Below, piece after piece: positions 9,535-17,426 of a stretch of DNA of 64,000 nucleotides (the first letter of the stretch is position 1; each line of letters begins with the position of its first letter). The stretch is from Pseudonocardia humida. Lineage in GTDB: Bacteria; Actinomycetota; Actinomycetes; Mycobacteriales; Pseudonocardiaceae. The notes under the pieces are model-generated. The model worked only from the letters and a program-made list of their open reading frames with translations. It did not search any database and had not been told where the DNA came from. The position numbers and the translations under genes are program-made. Where the stretch lies: contig NZ_JAGSOV010000067.1 in the NCBI RefSeq assembly GCF_023898865.1, forward strand, positions 1 to 64,000. The letters are read 5' to 3'.

Positions 9535-10290
9535 TCAGAGCCGGCGCAGCACCGCCACGACCCGCCCGAGGATGGTGGCGTCGTCGCCGGGGATCGGGTC
9601 GTAGGCGGGGTTGGCCGGCATCAGCCAGTTGTGCCCGTCGCGGCGCTTGAACGTCTTCACCGTGGCCTCGCCGTCGATCATCGCGGCCACGATCTCGCCG
9701 TTCTCGGCGACCGGCTGCTGGCGGACCACGACCCAGTCGCCGTCGGTGATCGCGGCCTCGACCATCGAGTCGCCGCGGACGTTGAGCAGGAACAGCTCGC
9801 CCTCGCCGACGATCTCCCTGGGCAGCGGGAAGACGTCCTGCACGGCCTGCTCGGCCAGGATCGGACCACCGGCGGCGATGTCGCCCAGCAGCGGCACGAA
9901 CGCCGGGGCCGGACGGCCGTCGAGCGCGTCGGGCGCAGCGGCGGGGGCGCTGTCGTCCTCGGGGGCGCGCACGTCGACCGCACGGGTGCGGTTCGGGTCG
10001 CGGCGCAGGTAGCCCTTGCGCTCGAGGGTCCGCAGCTGGTGGTGCACCGATGAGGTGGAGGTCAGCCCGACGGCGTCGCCGATCTCGCGGACGCTCGGCG
10101 GGTAGCCGAAGCGGTCCACCCAGTCGCGGATGACGTCGAGCACCTTGCGCTGCCGCGGCGTCAGCCCGGCCGGTCCGACCTGCGGGTCGGGGAACGCGCT
10201 GACCTGCGCGGTGCGGGCGGGGGCCGGCTTCGCCGCCGGTGTGGGACCGGCGTCGTCGCCGGGACCCGGGCCGGGCTCGTCCCGTGCCAT
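9535..10290 (-). CDS. lexA: SOS repressor LexA
   Basis: The 251-residue protein has a winged-helix DNA-binding domain at about 42-110 (L-T-P-R-Q-R-K-V-L-D, then S-V-R-E-I-G and S-T-S-S-V-H-H-Q-L). The S24 self-cleavage domain shows the scissile A140-G141 bond, catalytic S175 in R-G-D-S-M and K212 in A-T-V-K-T-F-K. RecA-stimulated cleavage derepresses DNA-repair genes. The N-terminal 40 residues are a Pro/Ala extension, common in Pseudonocardiales. Two LexA-type boxes lie in the long region upstream, so it is probably autoregulated. Confidence 0.97.
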   Translation of the reverse strand: MARDEPGPGPGDDAGPTPAAKPAPARTAQVSAFPDPQVGPAGLTPRQRKVLDVIRDWVDRFGYPPSVREIGDAVGLTSTSSVHHQLRTLERKGYLRRDPNRTRAVDVRAPEDDSAPAAAPDALDGRPAPAFVPLLGDIAAGGPILAEQAVQDVFPLPREIVGEGELFLLNVRGDSMVEAAITDGDWVVVRQQPVAENGEIVAAMIDGEATVKTFKRRDGHNWLMPANPAYDPIPGDDATILGRVVAVLRRL

Positions 10291-10641
10291 GTGTTCTGGC
10301 CTCCTCGTGTCGACCGGGACGGCTGTCCCGGAGGGGTCGTGCTGTCGTGCCGTGCTGTCCTGCTGTCCTGCTGTGCTGTGGCTGCGTCGCTGTCCTGCGG
10401 TGCTGTCGGTTGGGCTCCCGTCGTCACGGCGGGTGCCGGGACGTCGCCCCGACGGCGGCAGACGTGACCGTGTCGTGACCGTGTCGCTGCGCCGGCGTGG
10501 TCGTTGTCCCGGTGTGGCAGGTGTCGTCGGAGCCCGATGCGCGGCCGGGGAGTTCGGTCCACGGTGGACTCCGTGGCCGTCACCGCCGGTGTGCGGGTGC
10601 TACCGCCGTCGGTACGACGGTAGCCCCGATCGGCGCTGTCG

Positions 10642-10657
10642 CCAAACGCATGTTCGA
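10642..10657 (-). promoter_or_regulatory. LexA (SOS) box 1
   Basis: Read towards lexA the site is TCGAAC-ATGC-GTTTGG, two changes from the actinobacterial LexA consensus TCGAAC-N4-GTTCGA. It shares its exact half-site pair with box 2 in opposite orientation. Confidence 0.7.
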
Positions 10658-10719
10658 ACGACACGCCCGCGATTCTCGATTCTGTCGGTGCGCGGTGGTA
10701 GACATCGTCCGACGTTCAT

Positions 10720-10735
10720 TCGAACACCTGTTTGG
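10720..10735 (+). promoter_or_regulatory. LexA (SOS) box 2
   Basis: The site is TCGAAC-ACCT-GTTTGG, 35 bp upstream of the LysM-gene ATG, with a -10-like TAGACA at 10699. It shows the same half-sites as box 1, so each divergent gene seems to have its own box. Confidence 0.75.
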
Positions 10736-10770
10736 ATCGCACGGTGAACGGGAGAGGCGGAGGCGGCCAG

Positions 10771-11382
10771 ATGCGCGGTCACGACATCACCGAACAGCCA
10801 TCGCGGATACGACGGTCCGGCCTGGGCGGGCGGCGGGTGCCCAGGGGGCCCTGGCCGGCGCGCCCCGGGGTCGTGCCCGTCGGGGTGCGCCCCGTGCAGC
10901 CGGCCCGACCCTCCTCGCCCCCGGTCGTGCGGAAGTCCTCGGCGCTGGCCCTGCTGGGCTCGTCGCTGCTGGGCGCGCCCCGTCGGGCCGAGCAGCGGGT
11001 CCTCGCCCGCCGGGCCCTCCCGCTGTCCCCGATCGTCCCGCGGGCACAGCGGCTCCTGGCCGCGCTCGCACTGGCCACCGCCACCGCCACCGTCGTGGTG
11101 CTGTTCGGGCTGCTGGCGGGCGCGGTCGCCGAGTCAAGGGGCGGGGCGCCCGCTCCGGCCACCGCCGCGCAGCAGTTCGCCGCCACCCCGCGGTCCGGGG
11201 CCCCGGCGGACATCACGGTCACCGTCGGCCCGGAGAAGACCGTCTGGGAGGTCGCGCAGGCCGTCCTCCCGTCGGCCACCGGCCCCGAGCTGGGCGCGCT
11301 CGCCGAGCGGATCATCGTCGACAACGAGCTGTCCTCGGTGCGGGTGCAGCCGGGTCAGGTGCTGCGCGTGACCGTCGGCTGA
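10771..11382 (+). CDS. LysM-domain membrane protein, SOS cell-division suppressor (ChiZ/DivS-like)
   Basis: The 203-residue protein has a basic Pro-rich cytoplasmic N-terminus, one transmembrane helix at about 95-118 and a C-terminal extracellular LysM-like domain (V-T-V-G-P-E-K-T-V-W-E-V-A to V-Q-P-G-Q-V-L-R-V). Position beside lexA and architecture match the SOS-induced division suppressors Rv2719c (ChiZ) and DivS of other actinobacteria. A LexA box lies just upstream. ATG 10771 is chosen because GGAGGCGG precedes it; frames from TTG 10732 or GTG 10744 would start on top of or next to the LexA box. Confidence 0.8.
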   Translation: MRGHDITEQPSRIRRSGLGGRRVPRGPWPARPGVVPVGVRPVQPARPSSPPVVRKSSALALLGSSLLGAPRRAEQRVLARRALPLSPIVPRAQRLLAALALATATATVVVLFGLLAGAVAESRGGAPAPATAAQQFAATPRSGAPADITVTVGPEKTVWEVAQAVLPSATGPELGALAERIIVDNELSSVRVQPGQVLRVTVG

Positions 11383-11447
11383 CGGTCCGCGCGCGGCGCG
11401 CCGTTCGGCGCTGCACATCGCACAGATGGGGGCTCCGGCTTTCCCCA

Positions 11448-11463
11448 CCCCTACATGTTGTGG
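11448..11463. promoter_or_regulatory. NrdR box upstream of nrdR-nrdJ
   Basis: The reverse strand reads CCACAACATGTAGGGG, a good fit to the NrdR consensus aCaCwAcATaTwGwGt. A -10 element TAGACT (11465-11470) follows directly, so bound NrdR would block the promoter of nrdR and probably nrdJ. A second box at the spacing seen in Streptomyces was not found. Confidence 0.65.
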
Positions 11464-11531
11464 TTAGACTCGCCTTGTTCGTCAGGCGCGGGTCCCCGTG
11501 GTCCACGCCCTGCTCCGGGGAGGGGTCGCTC

Positions 11532-11993
11532 GTGCGTTGCCCGTTCTGCCGCCACTCCGACTGCCGGGTCATCGACTCCCGCGAGGTCGAGGACGGCAAG
11601 GCCACCCGCCGTCGGCGCTCCTGCGCGGAGTGCGGGCGCCGGTTCACCACCGTCGAGGAGGCGGTCCTGGCCGTCCTCAAGCGCAGCGGGGTGACTGAGC
11701 CGTTCAGCCGCGACAAGGTCGTCAGCGGGGTGCGCCGGGCCTGCCAGGGGCGCCCGGTCGACGAGGACGCGCTGCAGAAGCTGGCGCACCGCGTGGAGGA
11801 GGCGGTGCGCACCAACGGCACGGCCGAGATCCCCAGCCACGAGGTCGGGCTGGCCATCCTCGGCCCGTTGCGCGAGCTCGACGAGGTGGCGTACCTGCGC
11901 TTCGCGAGCGTCTACCGGTCGTTCTCCTCGATAGAGGACTTCGAGAAGGAGATCGCCGACCTGCGCACCGCCGCCGCCCGCGGCTCCACCTGA
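11532..11993 (+). CDS. nrdR: Transcriptional repressor NrdR
   Basis: NrdR represses ribonucleotide reductase genes when dATP is high. The 153-residue protein has the N-terminal zinc ribbon (C-P-F-C at 3-6 and C-A-E-C at 31-34) followed by an ATP-cone domain (residues about 49-135). Length and motifs are standard. Start GTG 11532 gives the canonical V/M-R-C-P-F-C N-terminus. It lies upstream of nrdJ in the order usual for actinomycetes, with an NrdR box ahead. Confidence 0.96.
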   Translation: MRCPFCRHSDCRVIDSREVEDGKATRRRRSCAECGRRFTTVEEAVLAVLKRSGVTEPFSRDKVVSGVRRACQGRPVDEDALQKLAHRVEEAVRTNGTAEIPSHEVGLAILGPLRELDEVAYLRFASVYRSFSSIEDFEKEIADLRTAAARGST

Positions 11994-12108
11994 CGAACCT
12001 CGGCTCCACCGCACCACGCCACCCACCAGATCCGACCGCGGCCGCACCCCAGAGCGGCGGCGGTACCGGCGGGGCCCCAGCCCGCCGAGCAGGAAAAGAG
12101 GAACGTCC

Positions 12109-14937
12109 ATGACCGAGACCGTCGAGCCCGCATCAGCAGCGACGGGACGCCGCAAAGCCGCCAAGGCCGCCAAGGCCGCGTCGGCGCCCGGCCTGACCGT
12201 CGAGCGGATCCACACCACGCCCGGCGTGCACCCCTACGACGAGGTCACCTGGGAACGGCGCGACGTCGTCATGACCAACTGGCGCGACGGCACGGTCAAC
12301 TTCGAGCAGCGGGGCGTGGAGTTCCCGAGCTCCTGGTCGGTCAACGCCACCAACATCGTCACCAGCAAGTACTTCCGCGGGGCCGTCGGCTCCTCGACGC
12401 GCGAGTCCAGCCTGCGCCAGCTGATCGACCGGGTGGTGCGGGTCTACCGCCGCTCCGGGCAGGAGAACGGCTACTTCGCCACCGAGGCCGACGCCGAGGT
12501 GTTCGAGCACGAGCTCACCTGGATGCTGCTGCACCAGGTGTTCAGCTTCAACTCGCCCGTCTGGTTCAACGTCGGCACCTCTTCGCCGCAGCAGGTGAGC
12601 GCGTGCTTCATCCTTTCGGTGGATGACACGATGGAGTCGATCCTCAACTGGTACCGCGAGGAAGGGCTGATCTTCAAGGGCGGCTCCGGCGCCGGCCTGA
12701 ACCTGTCGCGCATCCGCTCGTCGAAGGAGCTGCTGTCCTCCGGCGGCACGGCCTCCGGCCCGGTGTCGTTCATGCGCGGCGCCGACGCCAGCGCCGGGAC
12801 CATCAAGTCCGGCGGGGCGACGCGGCGGGCGGCCAAGATGGTCGTGCTCGACGTCGACCACCCCGACATCGAGGAGTTCGTGGTCACCAAGGCCAAGGAG
12901 GAGGCCAAGGTCCGCGTGCTGCGCGACGCCGGGTTCGACATGGACCTGGGCGGCTCGGACATCACCTCCGTGCAGTACCAGAACGCCAACAACTCGGTCC
13001 GGGTCACCGACGATTTCATGCACGCGGTCGAGGAGGACACCGACTTCGGGCTGCGCGCCCGCATGACCGGCGAGGTCATCGAGAGGATCTCGGCCAGGAA
13101 GCTGTTCCGCACCATCGCGCAGGCCGCGTGGGAGTGCGCCGACCCCGGCATCCAGTACGACGGCACCATCAACGACTGGCACACCTGCCCGGAGTCCGGC
13201 CGCATCTCCGCGTCCAACCCGTGCTCGGAGTACATGCACCTGGACAACTCCAGCTGCAACCTGGCCTCGCTCAACCTGCTGACCTTCCTGGGCGCCGACG
13301 GCGCGTTCGACGGCGTGCGGTTCCAGAAGTCCGTCGAGCTGATCATCACCGCGATGGACATCTCGATCTGCTTCGCCGACTTCCCGACCGAGCCGATCGG
13401 CGACACCACCCGCAGGTTCCGCCAGCTCGGCATCGGCTACGCCAACCTGGGCGCCCTGCTGATGGCCAGCGGCCACGCCTACGACTCCGAGGGCGGGCGC
13501 GCGCTGGCCGCGGCGATCACCTCGCTGATGACCGGCGCGGCCTACAAGCGCTCCGCCGAGCTCGCCGGCGTGGTGGGCCCCTACGAGGGCTACGCCCGCA
13601 ACGCCGAGTCCCACCAGCGGGTCATGCGCAAGCACGCCGCCGCCAACGACGCCATGCGCACCCTGCCGGCCAGCACCCCCATCAACCGGCTGGCCACCGC
13701 GGCCTGGCAGGAGGGCCTGGCCACCGGCACCCGCAACGGCTGGCGCAACGCGCAGGCCTCGGTGCTGGCCCCCACCGGCACCATCGGCCTGATGATGGAC
13801 TGCGACACCACCGGCATCGAGCCCGACCTGGCCCTGGTCAAGTTCAAGAAGCTGGTCGGCGGCGGCTCCATGCAGATCGTCAACCAGACCGTGCCGCGCG
13901 CACTGGCCAAGCTGGGCTACCAGGCCGAGCAGATCGAGGCGATCGTCGAGTTCATCGGCGAGCACGGCCACGTGATCGACGCGCCCGGCCTGCGCCCCGA
14001 GCACTACGAGGTGTTCGACTGCGCCATGGGGGAGCGGTCCATCGCGCCGATGGGCCACGTCCGGATGATGGGCGCGGTGCAGCCGTTCCTGTCCGGGGCG
14101 ATCTCCAAGACGGTCAACATGCCGGAGTCGGCCACCGTCGAGGACGTCGAGAAGGTCTACCTCGACGGCTGGCGGATGGGCCTCAAGGCGTTGGCGATCT
14201 ACCGCGACAACTGCAAGGTCGGCCAGCCGCTGTCGGTGGGCAAGTCCGCCAAGCCCGCCGCGGAGACGGAGGCCGCGCCGGTCGTGGAGGCCCGTCCGGT
14301 GCGTCGCCGGCTGCCGAAGAAGCGCCCGAGCGAGACCGTCTCGTTCACCGTGGGCGGTGCCGAGGGCTACCTGACCGCGGGCTCCTACCCCGACGACGGC
14401 CTCGGCGAGATCTTCGTCAAGCTCGGCAAGCAGGGCTCCACGCTGGCCGGCGTGATGGACGCCTTCTCGATGTCGATCTCGGTGGGCCTGCAGTACGGCA
14501 TCCCGCTGGAGTTCTACGTCTCGAAGTTCTCCAACCTGCGCTTCGAGCCGGCCGGCATGACCGACGACCCGGACGTGCGGATCGCCACCAGCGTGCTGGA
14601 CTACCTGTTCCGCCGCCTCGCGCTCGACCACCTGCCCTACGACAAGCGCGTCCAGCTCGGCATCTTCTCCGCCGACGAGCGCACCGCGCAGGTCGCCGAG
14701 AACTACGGCGAGGTCGACATGGAGGCGCTGCGCGGCGGCGTCGACGCGGCGGTCCCGGCGGCGTCGAAGGCGGCCACGCCCGCCCCGGTGGAGGTGGGCA
14801 GCTCCACGGAACTGCTGGAGCTGCACCTGGGCAAGGTGGCCGATGCGCCGCTGTGCATGACCTGCGGCACCAAGATGCGGCCCGCAGGCTCCTGCTACGT
14901 CTGCGAGGGCTGCGGCTCCACCAGCGGCTGCAGCTGA
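12109..14937 (+). CDS. nrdJ: B12-dependent (class II) ribonucleotide reductase NrdJ
   Basis: NrdJ reduces ribonucleotides to deoxyribonucleotides with adenosylcobalamin. The 942-residue protein has the class II barrel with the S-N-P-C-S-E motif, a neighbouring S-S-C-N-L-A-S-L-N-L stretch, the A-P-T-G-T-I-G segment, and a C-terminal Cys-rich zinc/redox tail (C-M-T-C then C-Y-V-C-E-G-C and a final G-C-S). An AAGAGGAA ribosome site precedes ATG 12109. The N-terminus is a Lys/Ala-rich tail. Control is through NrdR. Nothing like a cobalamin riboswitch is visible upstream. Confidence 0.96.
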   Translation: MTETVEPASAATGRRKAAKAAKAASAPGLTVERIHTTPGVHPYDEVTWERRDVVMTNWRDGTVNFEQRGVEFPSSWSVNATNIVTSKYFRGAVGSSTRESSLRQLIDRVVRVYRRSGQENGYFATEADAEVFEHELTWMLLHQVFSFNSPVWFNVGTSSPQQVSACFILSVDDTMESILNWYREEGLIFKGGSGAGLNLSRIRSSKELLSSGGTASGPVSFMRGADASAGTIKSGGATRRAAKMVVLDVDHPDIEEFVVTKAKEEAKVRVLRDAGFDMDLGGSDITSVQYQNANNSVRVTDDFMHAVEEDTDFGLRARMTGEVIERISARKLFRTIAQAAWECADPGIQYDGTINDWHTCPESGRISASNPCSEYMHLDNSSCNLASLNLLTFLGADGAFDGVRFQKSVELIITAMDISICFADFPTEPIGDTTRRFRQLGIGYANLGALLMASGHAYDSEGGRALAAAITSLMTGAAYKRSAELAGVVGPYEGYARNAESHQRVMRKHAAANDAMRTLPASTPINRLATAAWQEGLATGTRNGWRNAQASVLAPTGTIGLMMDCDTTGIEPDLALVKFKKLVGGGSMQIVNQTVPRALAKLGYQAEQIEAIVEFIGEHGHVIDAPGLRPEHYEVFDCAMGERSIAPMGHVRMMGAVQPFLSGAISKTVNMPESATVEDVEKVYLDGWRMGLKALAIYRDNCKVGQPLSVGKSAKPAAETEAAPVVEARPVRRRLPKKRPSETVSFTVGGAEGYLTAGSYPDDGLGEIFVKLGKQGSTLAGVMDAFSMSISVGLQYGIPLEFYVSKFSNLRFEPAGMTDDPDVRIATSVLDYLFRRLALDHLPYDKRVQLGIFSADERTAQVAENYGEVDMEALRGGVDAAVPAASKAATPAPVEVGSSTELLELHLGKVADAPLCMTCGTKMRPAGSCYVCEGCGSTSGCS

Positions 14938-15095
14938 TACCGGGCCGTGTTGCACGCGATGCAACGTTGAGCACTGCATGCACAAGTGAGTGACCTGCAC
15001 GTCGAGGTGGGCGTCGACCCTTGGTCGGCGCCCACCTCGTGTTCTCGACCAGGGACATCAAGACCCAGGCGAACGAAGCTCAACGATGTTGTTAG
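14938..15095. other. Spacer after nrdJ with a small hairpin
   Basis: A stem GTTGCA-CGCGA-TGCAAC (14949-14965) sits just after the nrdJ stop and may act in termination. The rest is not recognisable and probably belongs to the degraded mobile region. Confidence 0.35.
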
Positions 15096-15196
15096 ATGCA
15101 ACGCACGGAGCGAGCGGTCGATCTTCCTGGTGCGGCGCAACTCGTGCTGGCCGAAGGGGTGGTTCACCTCGATCCAGCGCCGGCGGTGTTCGAGGT
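15096..15196 (+). pseudogene. Possible N-terminal fragment of a site-specific recombinase
   Basis: The frame from ATG 15096 reads A-V-D-L-P-G-A-A-Q-L-V-L-A-E-G-V-V-H-L-D-P-A-P-A-V-F-E, resembling in my judgement the first residues of some actinobacterial tyrosine recombinases. It breaks off after V-F-E-V, where the transposase-like sequence begins. No catalytic part is present. The assignment is tentative, but the sharp change at about 15196 supports a junction. Confidence 0.3.
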
Positions 15197-15810
15197 GACG
15201 GCGGCGAGGGCGCCAAGCACTGGCTGCACGTGCTCACCGAACTCAAGAACCGCGGCGTCAACGACGTGCTCATGCTCGTCTGCGACGGCCTGAGCGGGCT
15301 CCCGGACGCGGTCGAGGCGGTGTGGCCGCAGACCATCACCCAAACCTGTGTGGTGCACCTGCTGCGCAACAGCTTCCGCTACGCAGGCCGCCAGCACTGG
15401 GACCCCATCGCCAAGGCGCTGCGCCCGGTCTACACCGCGCCGACCGAGGCCGCGGCGATGGAGCGCTTCCCGGAGTTCGTCGAGGCCTGGGGCGCCGCTA
15501 CCCGGCGATCGTGCGGTTGTGGGAGAACGCCTGGGCCGAGTTCGTGCCCTTCCTGGCCTTCGACCCCGAGATCCGCAAGGTGGTCTGCTCGACCAACGCC
15601 GTCGAGTCGGTCAACGCCCGGATCCGCCGCGCGGTCAAGGCCCGCGGGCACTTCCCCAACGAGCACGCCGCGCTGAAGTGCATCTACATGGCGATCATGA
15701 GCCTGGACCCCACCGGCCAAGGCCGCCGGCGCTGGATGATGCGCTGGAAACCCGCCCTGAACGCCTTCGACATCGCCTTCGACGGCCGCCTCAGCGCCGG
15801 CCGCAAGTAA
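15197..15810 (+). mobile_element. IS256-family transposase remnant (truncated, frameshifted)
   Basis: Sequence beginning G-E-G-A-K-H-W-L-H-V-L-T-E-L-K-N-R-G-V and continuing through V-C-D-G-L-S-G-L-P-D-A-V, H-L-L-R-N-S-F-R-Y and C-S-T-N-A-V-E-S-V-N-A-R-I-R-R is the central and C-terminal part of a mutator/IS256 transposase. It carries the D-G-L and E-S-V-N acidic positions. The N-terminal DNA-binding half is missing. The frame changes at about 15487-15500 (one register up to V-E-A-W-G, another from Y-P-A-I-V-R-L-W onward). It cannot be active. Terminal inverted repeats were not found. Confidence 0.85.
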
Positions 15811-15871
15811 CCCTGTCAGCTGCCGTTACACCGTTCAGTCGACAGTCCCGTGGACCCCGCGCGAGCTCTCT

Positions 15872-16411
15872 TCAGACTGGTGGTTGTTGGTTGAGCAGCC
15901 CGACGGGGTCGGAGCTGTAGGCGACCATCCAGCTGGGGGTGATGCGATACCAGACGCTCTCGTCCCAGGACGGGTCGTCGCCGTCGCCGCCGTAGTGGTT
16001 GACGAGGTAGTCGCGGACAGTCGGCCAAGCCGGGTCGCTGCTGGACCCCTCGGGGTTCAGCGGAACAGCGTGTCCGTGCGTGAAGATGCCGAGCTGCTCG
16101 CCTCGCATATAGGTCGCGCTGATGCCGGGCCGCGCTGCGAGATGCTGGGCTTTCGCGGCCTGGCGGTGGGTGCCGATGATCCAACGGCCGTGTAGGAGGT
16201 GCCCGTCGGCGCCGCTGATGCGTGGCTCGCCGCGCCGGGTGACTGTGGCGATGGCCAGAGTGCACATGCCTCGGCAGACTCGGACGACCTGCTCGGCGTC
16301 CAGGGTCCTCTCACCGGGTAGGACGATCGACTTGAGGTGGCTGCTGGAGCGGGCCAAGGAGGTGTCGAGGAGGACTTGGAGCTCGTGGAGCTCTACGGCA
16401 GTCTCGAACAT
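15872..16411 (-). CDS. Pyridoxamine 5'-phosphate oxidase-family protein
   Basis: The 179-residue protein looks like a split-barrel FMN- or F420-binding protein. A conserved core L-A-I-A-T-V-T-R-R-G-E-P-R-I-S-G-A-D-G lies at about 52-70, followed by a strand-rich region with A-Q-H-L-A-A-R-P-G-I-S-A-T-Y, and a C-terminal W-Y-R-I-T-P-S-W-M-V-A-Y-S motif that closes the barrel in this group. The substrate is unknown. Another minus-strand frame ends four bases upstream (stop 16416-16418), so translation may be coupled to that cut-off gene. Base composition is less GC-rich than the neighbours, consistent with acquired DNA. Confidence 0.75.
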   Translation of the reverse strand: MFETAVELHELQVLLDTSLARSSSHLKSIVLPGERTLDAEQVVRVCRGMCTLAIATVTRRGEPRISGADGHLLHGRWIIGTHRQAAKAQHLAARPGISATYMRGEQLGIFTHGHAVPLNPEGSSSDPAWPTVRDYLVNHYGGDGDDPSWDESVWYRITPSWMVAYSSDPVGLLNQQPPV

Positions 16412-16415
16412 TCGG

Positions 16416-16583
16416 TCAGGTAATCAGGTCCCACCGACAGCGCTGGCTCAGTGCGCAGTCGCGGATCAGACCGTCACGGTGGGGCCAGCGCAGGTTGACA
16501 TCTTCAAGCGGGTCGAGGACGGCCGGAACGGACATCGCGAAGACGAACAGAGCACCGTCGGAACAAGTCCGCTGCGCCAGCAC
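16416..16583 (-). CDS. C-terminal fragment of an unrecognised protein, cut at a homopolymer junction
   Basis: A minus-strand frame ends P-L-E-D-V-N-L-R-W-P-H-R-D-G-L-I-R-D and stops four bases before the PPOX-family start. It stays open leftward in protein sense up to the C14G19 tract at 16604-16636 and is lost there. I give the first GTG (16583) as a nominal start, but the hydrophobic L-F-V-F-A-M-S-V segment suggests an internal piece of a longer protein. No family is recognised. Confidence 0.35.
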   Translation of the reverse strand: MLAQRTCSDGALFVFAMSVPAVLDPLEDVNLRWPHRDGLIRDCALSQRCRWDLIT

Positions 16584-16603
16584 GGTCCCCGGCGCGGGCC
16601 CCG

Positions 16604-16636
16604 CCCCCCCCCCCCCCGGGGGGGGGGGGGGGGGGG
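16604..16636. other. C14 followed directly by G19
   Basis: Fourteen C are followed without a gap by nineteen G. The pair would fold into a perfect hairpin, but its position, where one minus-strand frame is lost and unrelated sequence begins, fits a false or low-quality assembly join, for example through poly-G read tails. Sequence on the two sides should not be assumed contiguous. Confidence 0.85.
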
Positions 16637-16655
16637 CCGCCCTGTCCGCCGACGA

Positions 16656-16772
16656 TCAGTCGAACCAGTCGAACAGCAGGTCGCCCACCCGGTCCGGCCG
16701 GTGGTGGGCGACGTCGCGCCGTTCGTCGTCGCCGAGGGAGCGCAGGTGCTCGGCCACGAGCGGGCGGTCCAG
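16656..16772 (-). CDS. Possible small protein or gene 3' end, 38 codons
   Basis: The minus-strand frame L-V-A-E-H-L-R-S-L-G-D-D-E-R-R-D-V-A to L-L-F-D-W-F-D has the composition of a real protein end and stops at 16656. It stays open only to a stop near 16812, with a CTG at 16772 as the best start. It lies just right of the homopolymer junction. I do not recognise it; it may be a short gene or a remnant. The 16773-16973 stretch to the next gene holds nothing I can name. Confidence 0.25.
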   Translation of the reverse strand: MDRPLVAEHLRSLGDDERRDVAHHRPDRVGDLLFDWFD

Positions 16773-16973
16773 GTCCGCGGGCGAGGCGACCCGTAACCGG
16801 GTCGAGGTGGGGCTGGGTCACCCCGGTGCGCGGGAGGTCCCCGACGTCCACGCCGCGATCATCCCGTACCCGGCCCGCGCGACCGGGGTCACAGCGCCGG
16901 ACCCGTCACGTCCCCGGCCACCGCCCCGTCCCCACTGTGCGGCCACGGGGGTCGCGCGGGAGGGAGGTCGGCG

Positions 16974-17426
16974 ATGAGCACGACGACGGTGGGGATGGGC
17001 ACGGAGCGCGCGGTCCGGGTGCTGCTGTGGGCCGCGGTGGCGGTGGAGGCCGTGATCGGGGTGTGGGCGCAGTTCTTCCCGGTCGGCTTCTACGAGGACT
17101 TCCCGCTCGGGTGGGGGTGGGTGCAGCTGCTGCCGCCCTACAACGAGCACCTCGTGCGCGACGTGGGCGGGCTCAGCCTCGCGCTGGTCGTGGTGCTCGC
17201 GGCGGCGGCTCTGCGGCCCGACCGGTGGAGCGCGCGGGTGGCGGCGCTGGCGGGCGCGGTGTTCGTGGTGCCGCACACGATCTTCCACGCGACGCACATG
17301 GCGCACTTCCCGGCGTTCGACGCCGTCGCGCAGACCGTGGGCAACGTGGGACTGTGCGTGCTGGTCGCGGCGATCTGGGTGCTGGCGGGACGGCTGCCCG
17401 CGCGGACCGGGGGGAGCGGGCGGTGA
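16974..17426 (+). CDS. Small four-helix membrane protein
   Basis: The 150-residue protein has four predicted transmembrane helices (about 15-35, 60-80, 88-108 and 120-140) and conserved polar residues in F-Y-E-D-F-P-L-G-W and H-T-I-F-H-A-T-H-M-A-H. It is similar in style to DUF4345-like proteins, though I cannot assign the family firmly. The histidine cluster H-x-x-x-H-x-x-H could bind metal or a redox cofactor. A ribosome site (GGGAGGGAGG) precedes ATG 16974. Its TGA overlaps the GTG of the NAD(P)-binding gene that follows, so the two form a translationally coupled pair. Confidence 0.65.
   Translation: MSTTTVGMGTERAVRVLLWAAVAVEAVIGVWAQFFPVGFYEDFPLGWGWVQLLPPYNEHLVRDVGGLSLALVVVLAAAALRPDRWSARVAALAGAVFVVPHTIFHATHMAHFPAFDAVAQTVGNVGLCVLVAAIWVLAGRLPARTGGSGR

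Larger units (their letters stand above)
10291..10770. other. Long divergent control region between lexA and the LysM gene
   Basis: This 480-bp region carries two LexA-type boxes. Close to lexA is a low-complexity stretch of ctgtc/ctgtg words (about 10335-10410). A hairpin CCGTCG-GTA-CGACGG (10606-10620, flanked by GCTA/TAGC) would lie in the lexA leader if transcription starts near the first box. The leader function is unknown. No reading frame is convincing. Confidence 0.6.

Noticed and set aside
11383..12108. Cobalamin riboswitch controlling nrdJ
   Set aside because: No B12-box-like conserved core was seen; an NrdR box explains the control.
12133..15000. A 955-codon minus-strand frame opposite nrdJ
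   Set aside because: It is the antisense shadow of the intact nrdJ gene; composition is typical of such shadows.
16604..16636. C/G hairpin as a natural terminator
   Set aside because: Homopolymer arms of this length are not seen in real terminators and gene sense is lost on one side; an assembly artefact is more likely.
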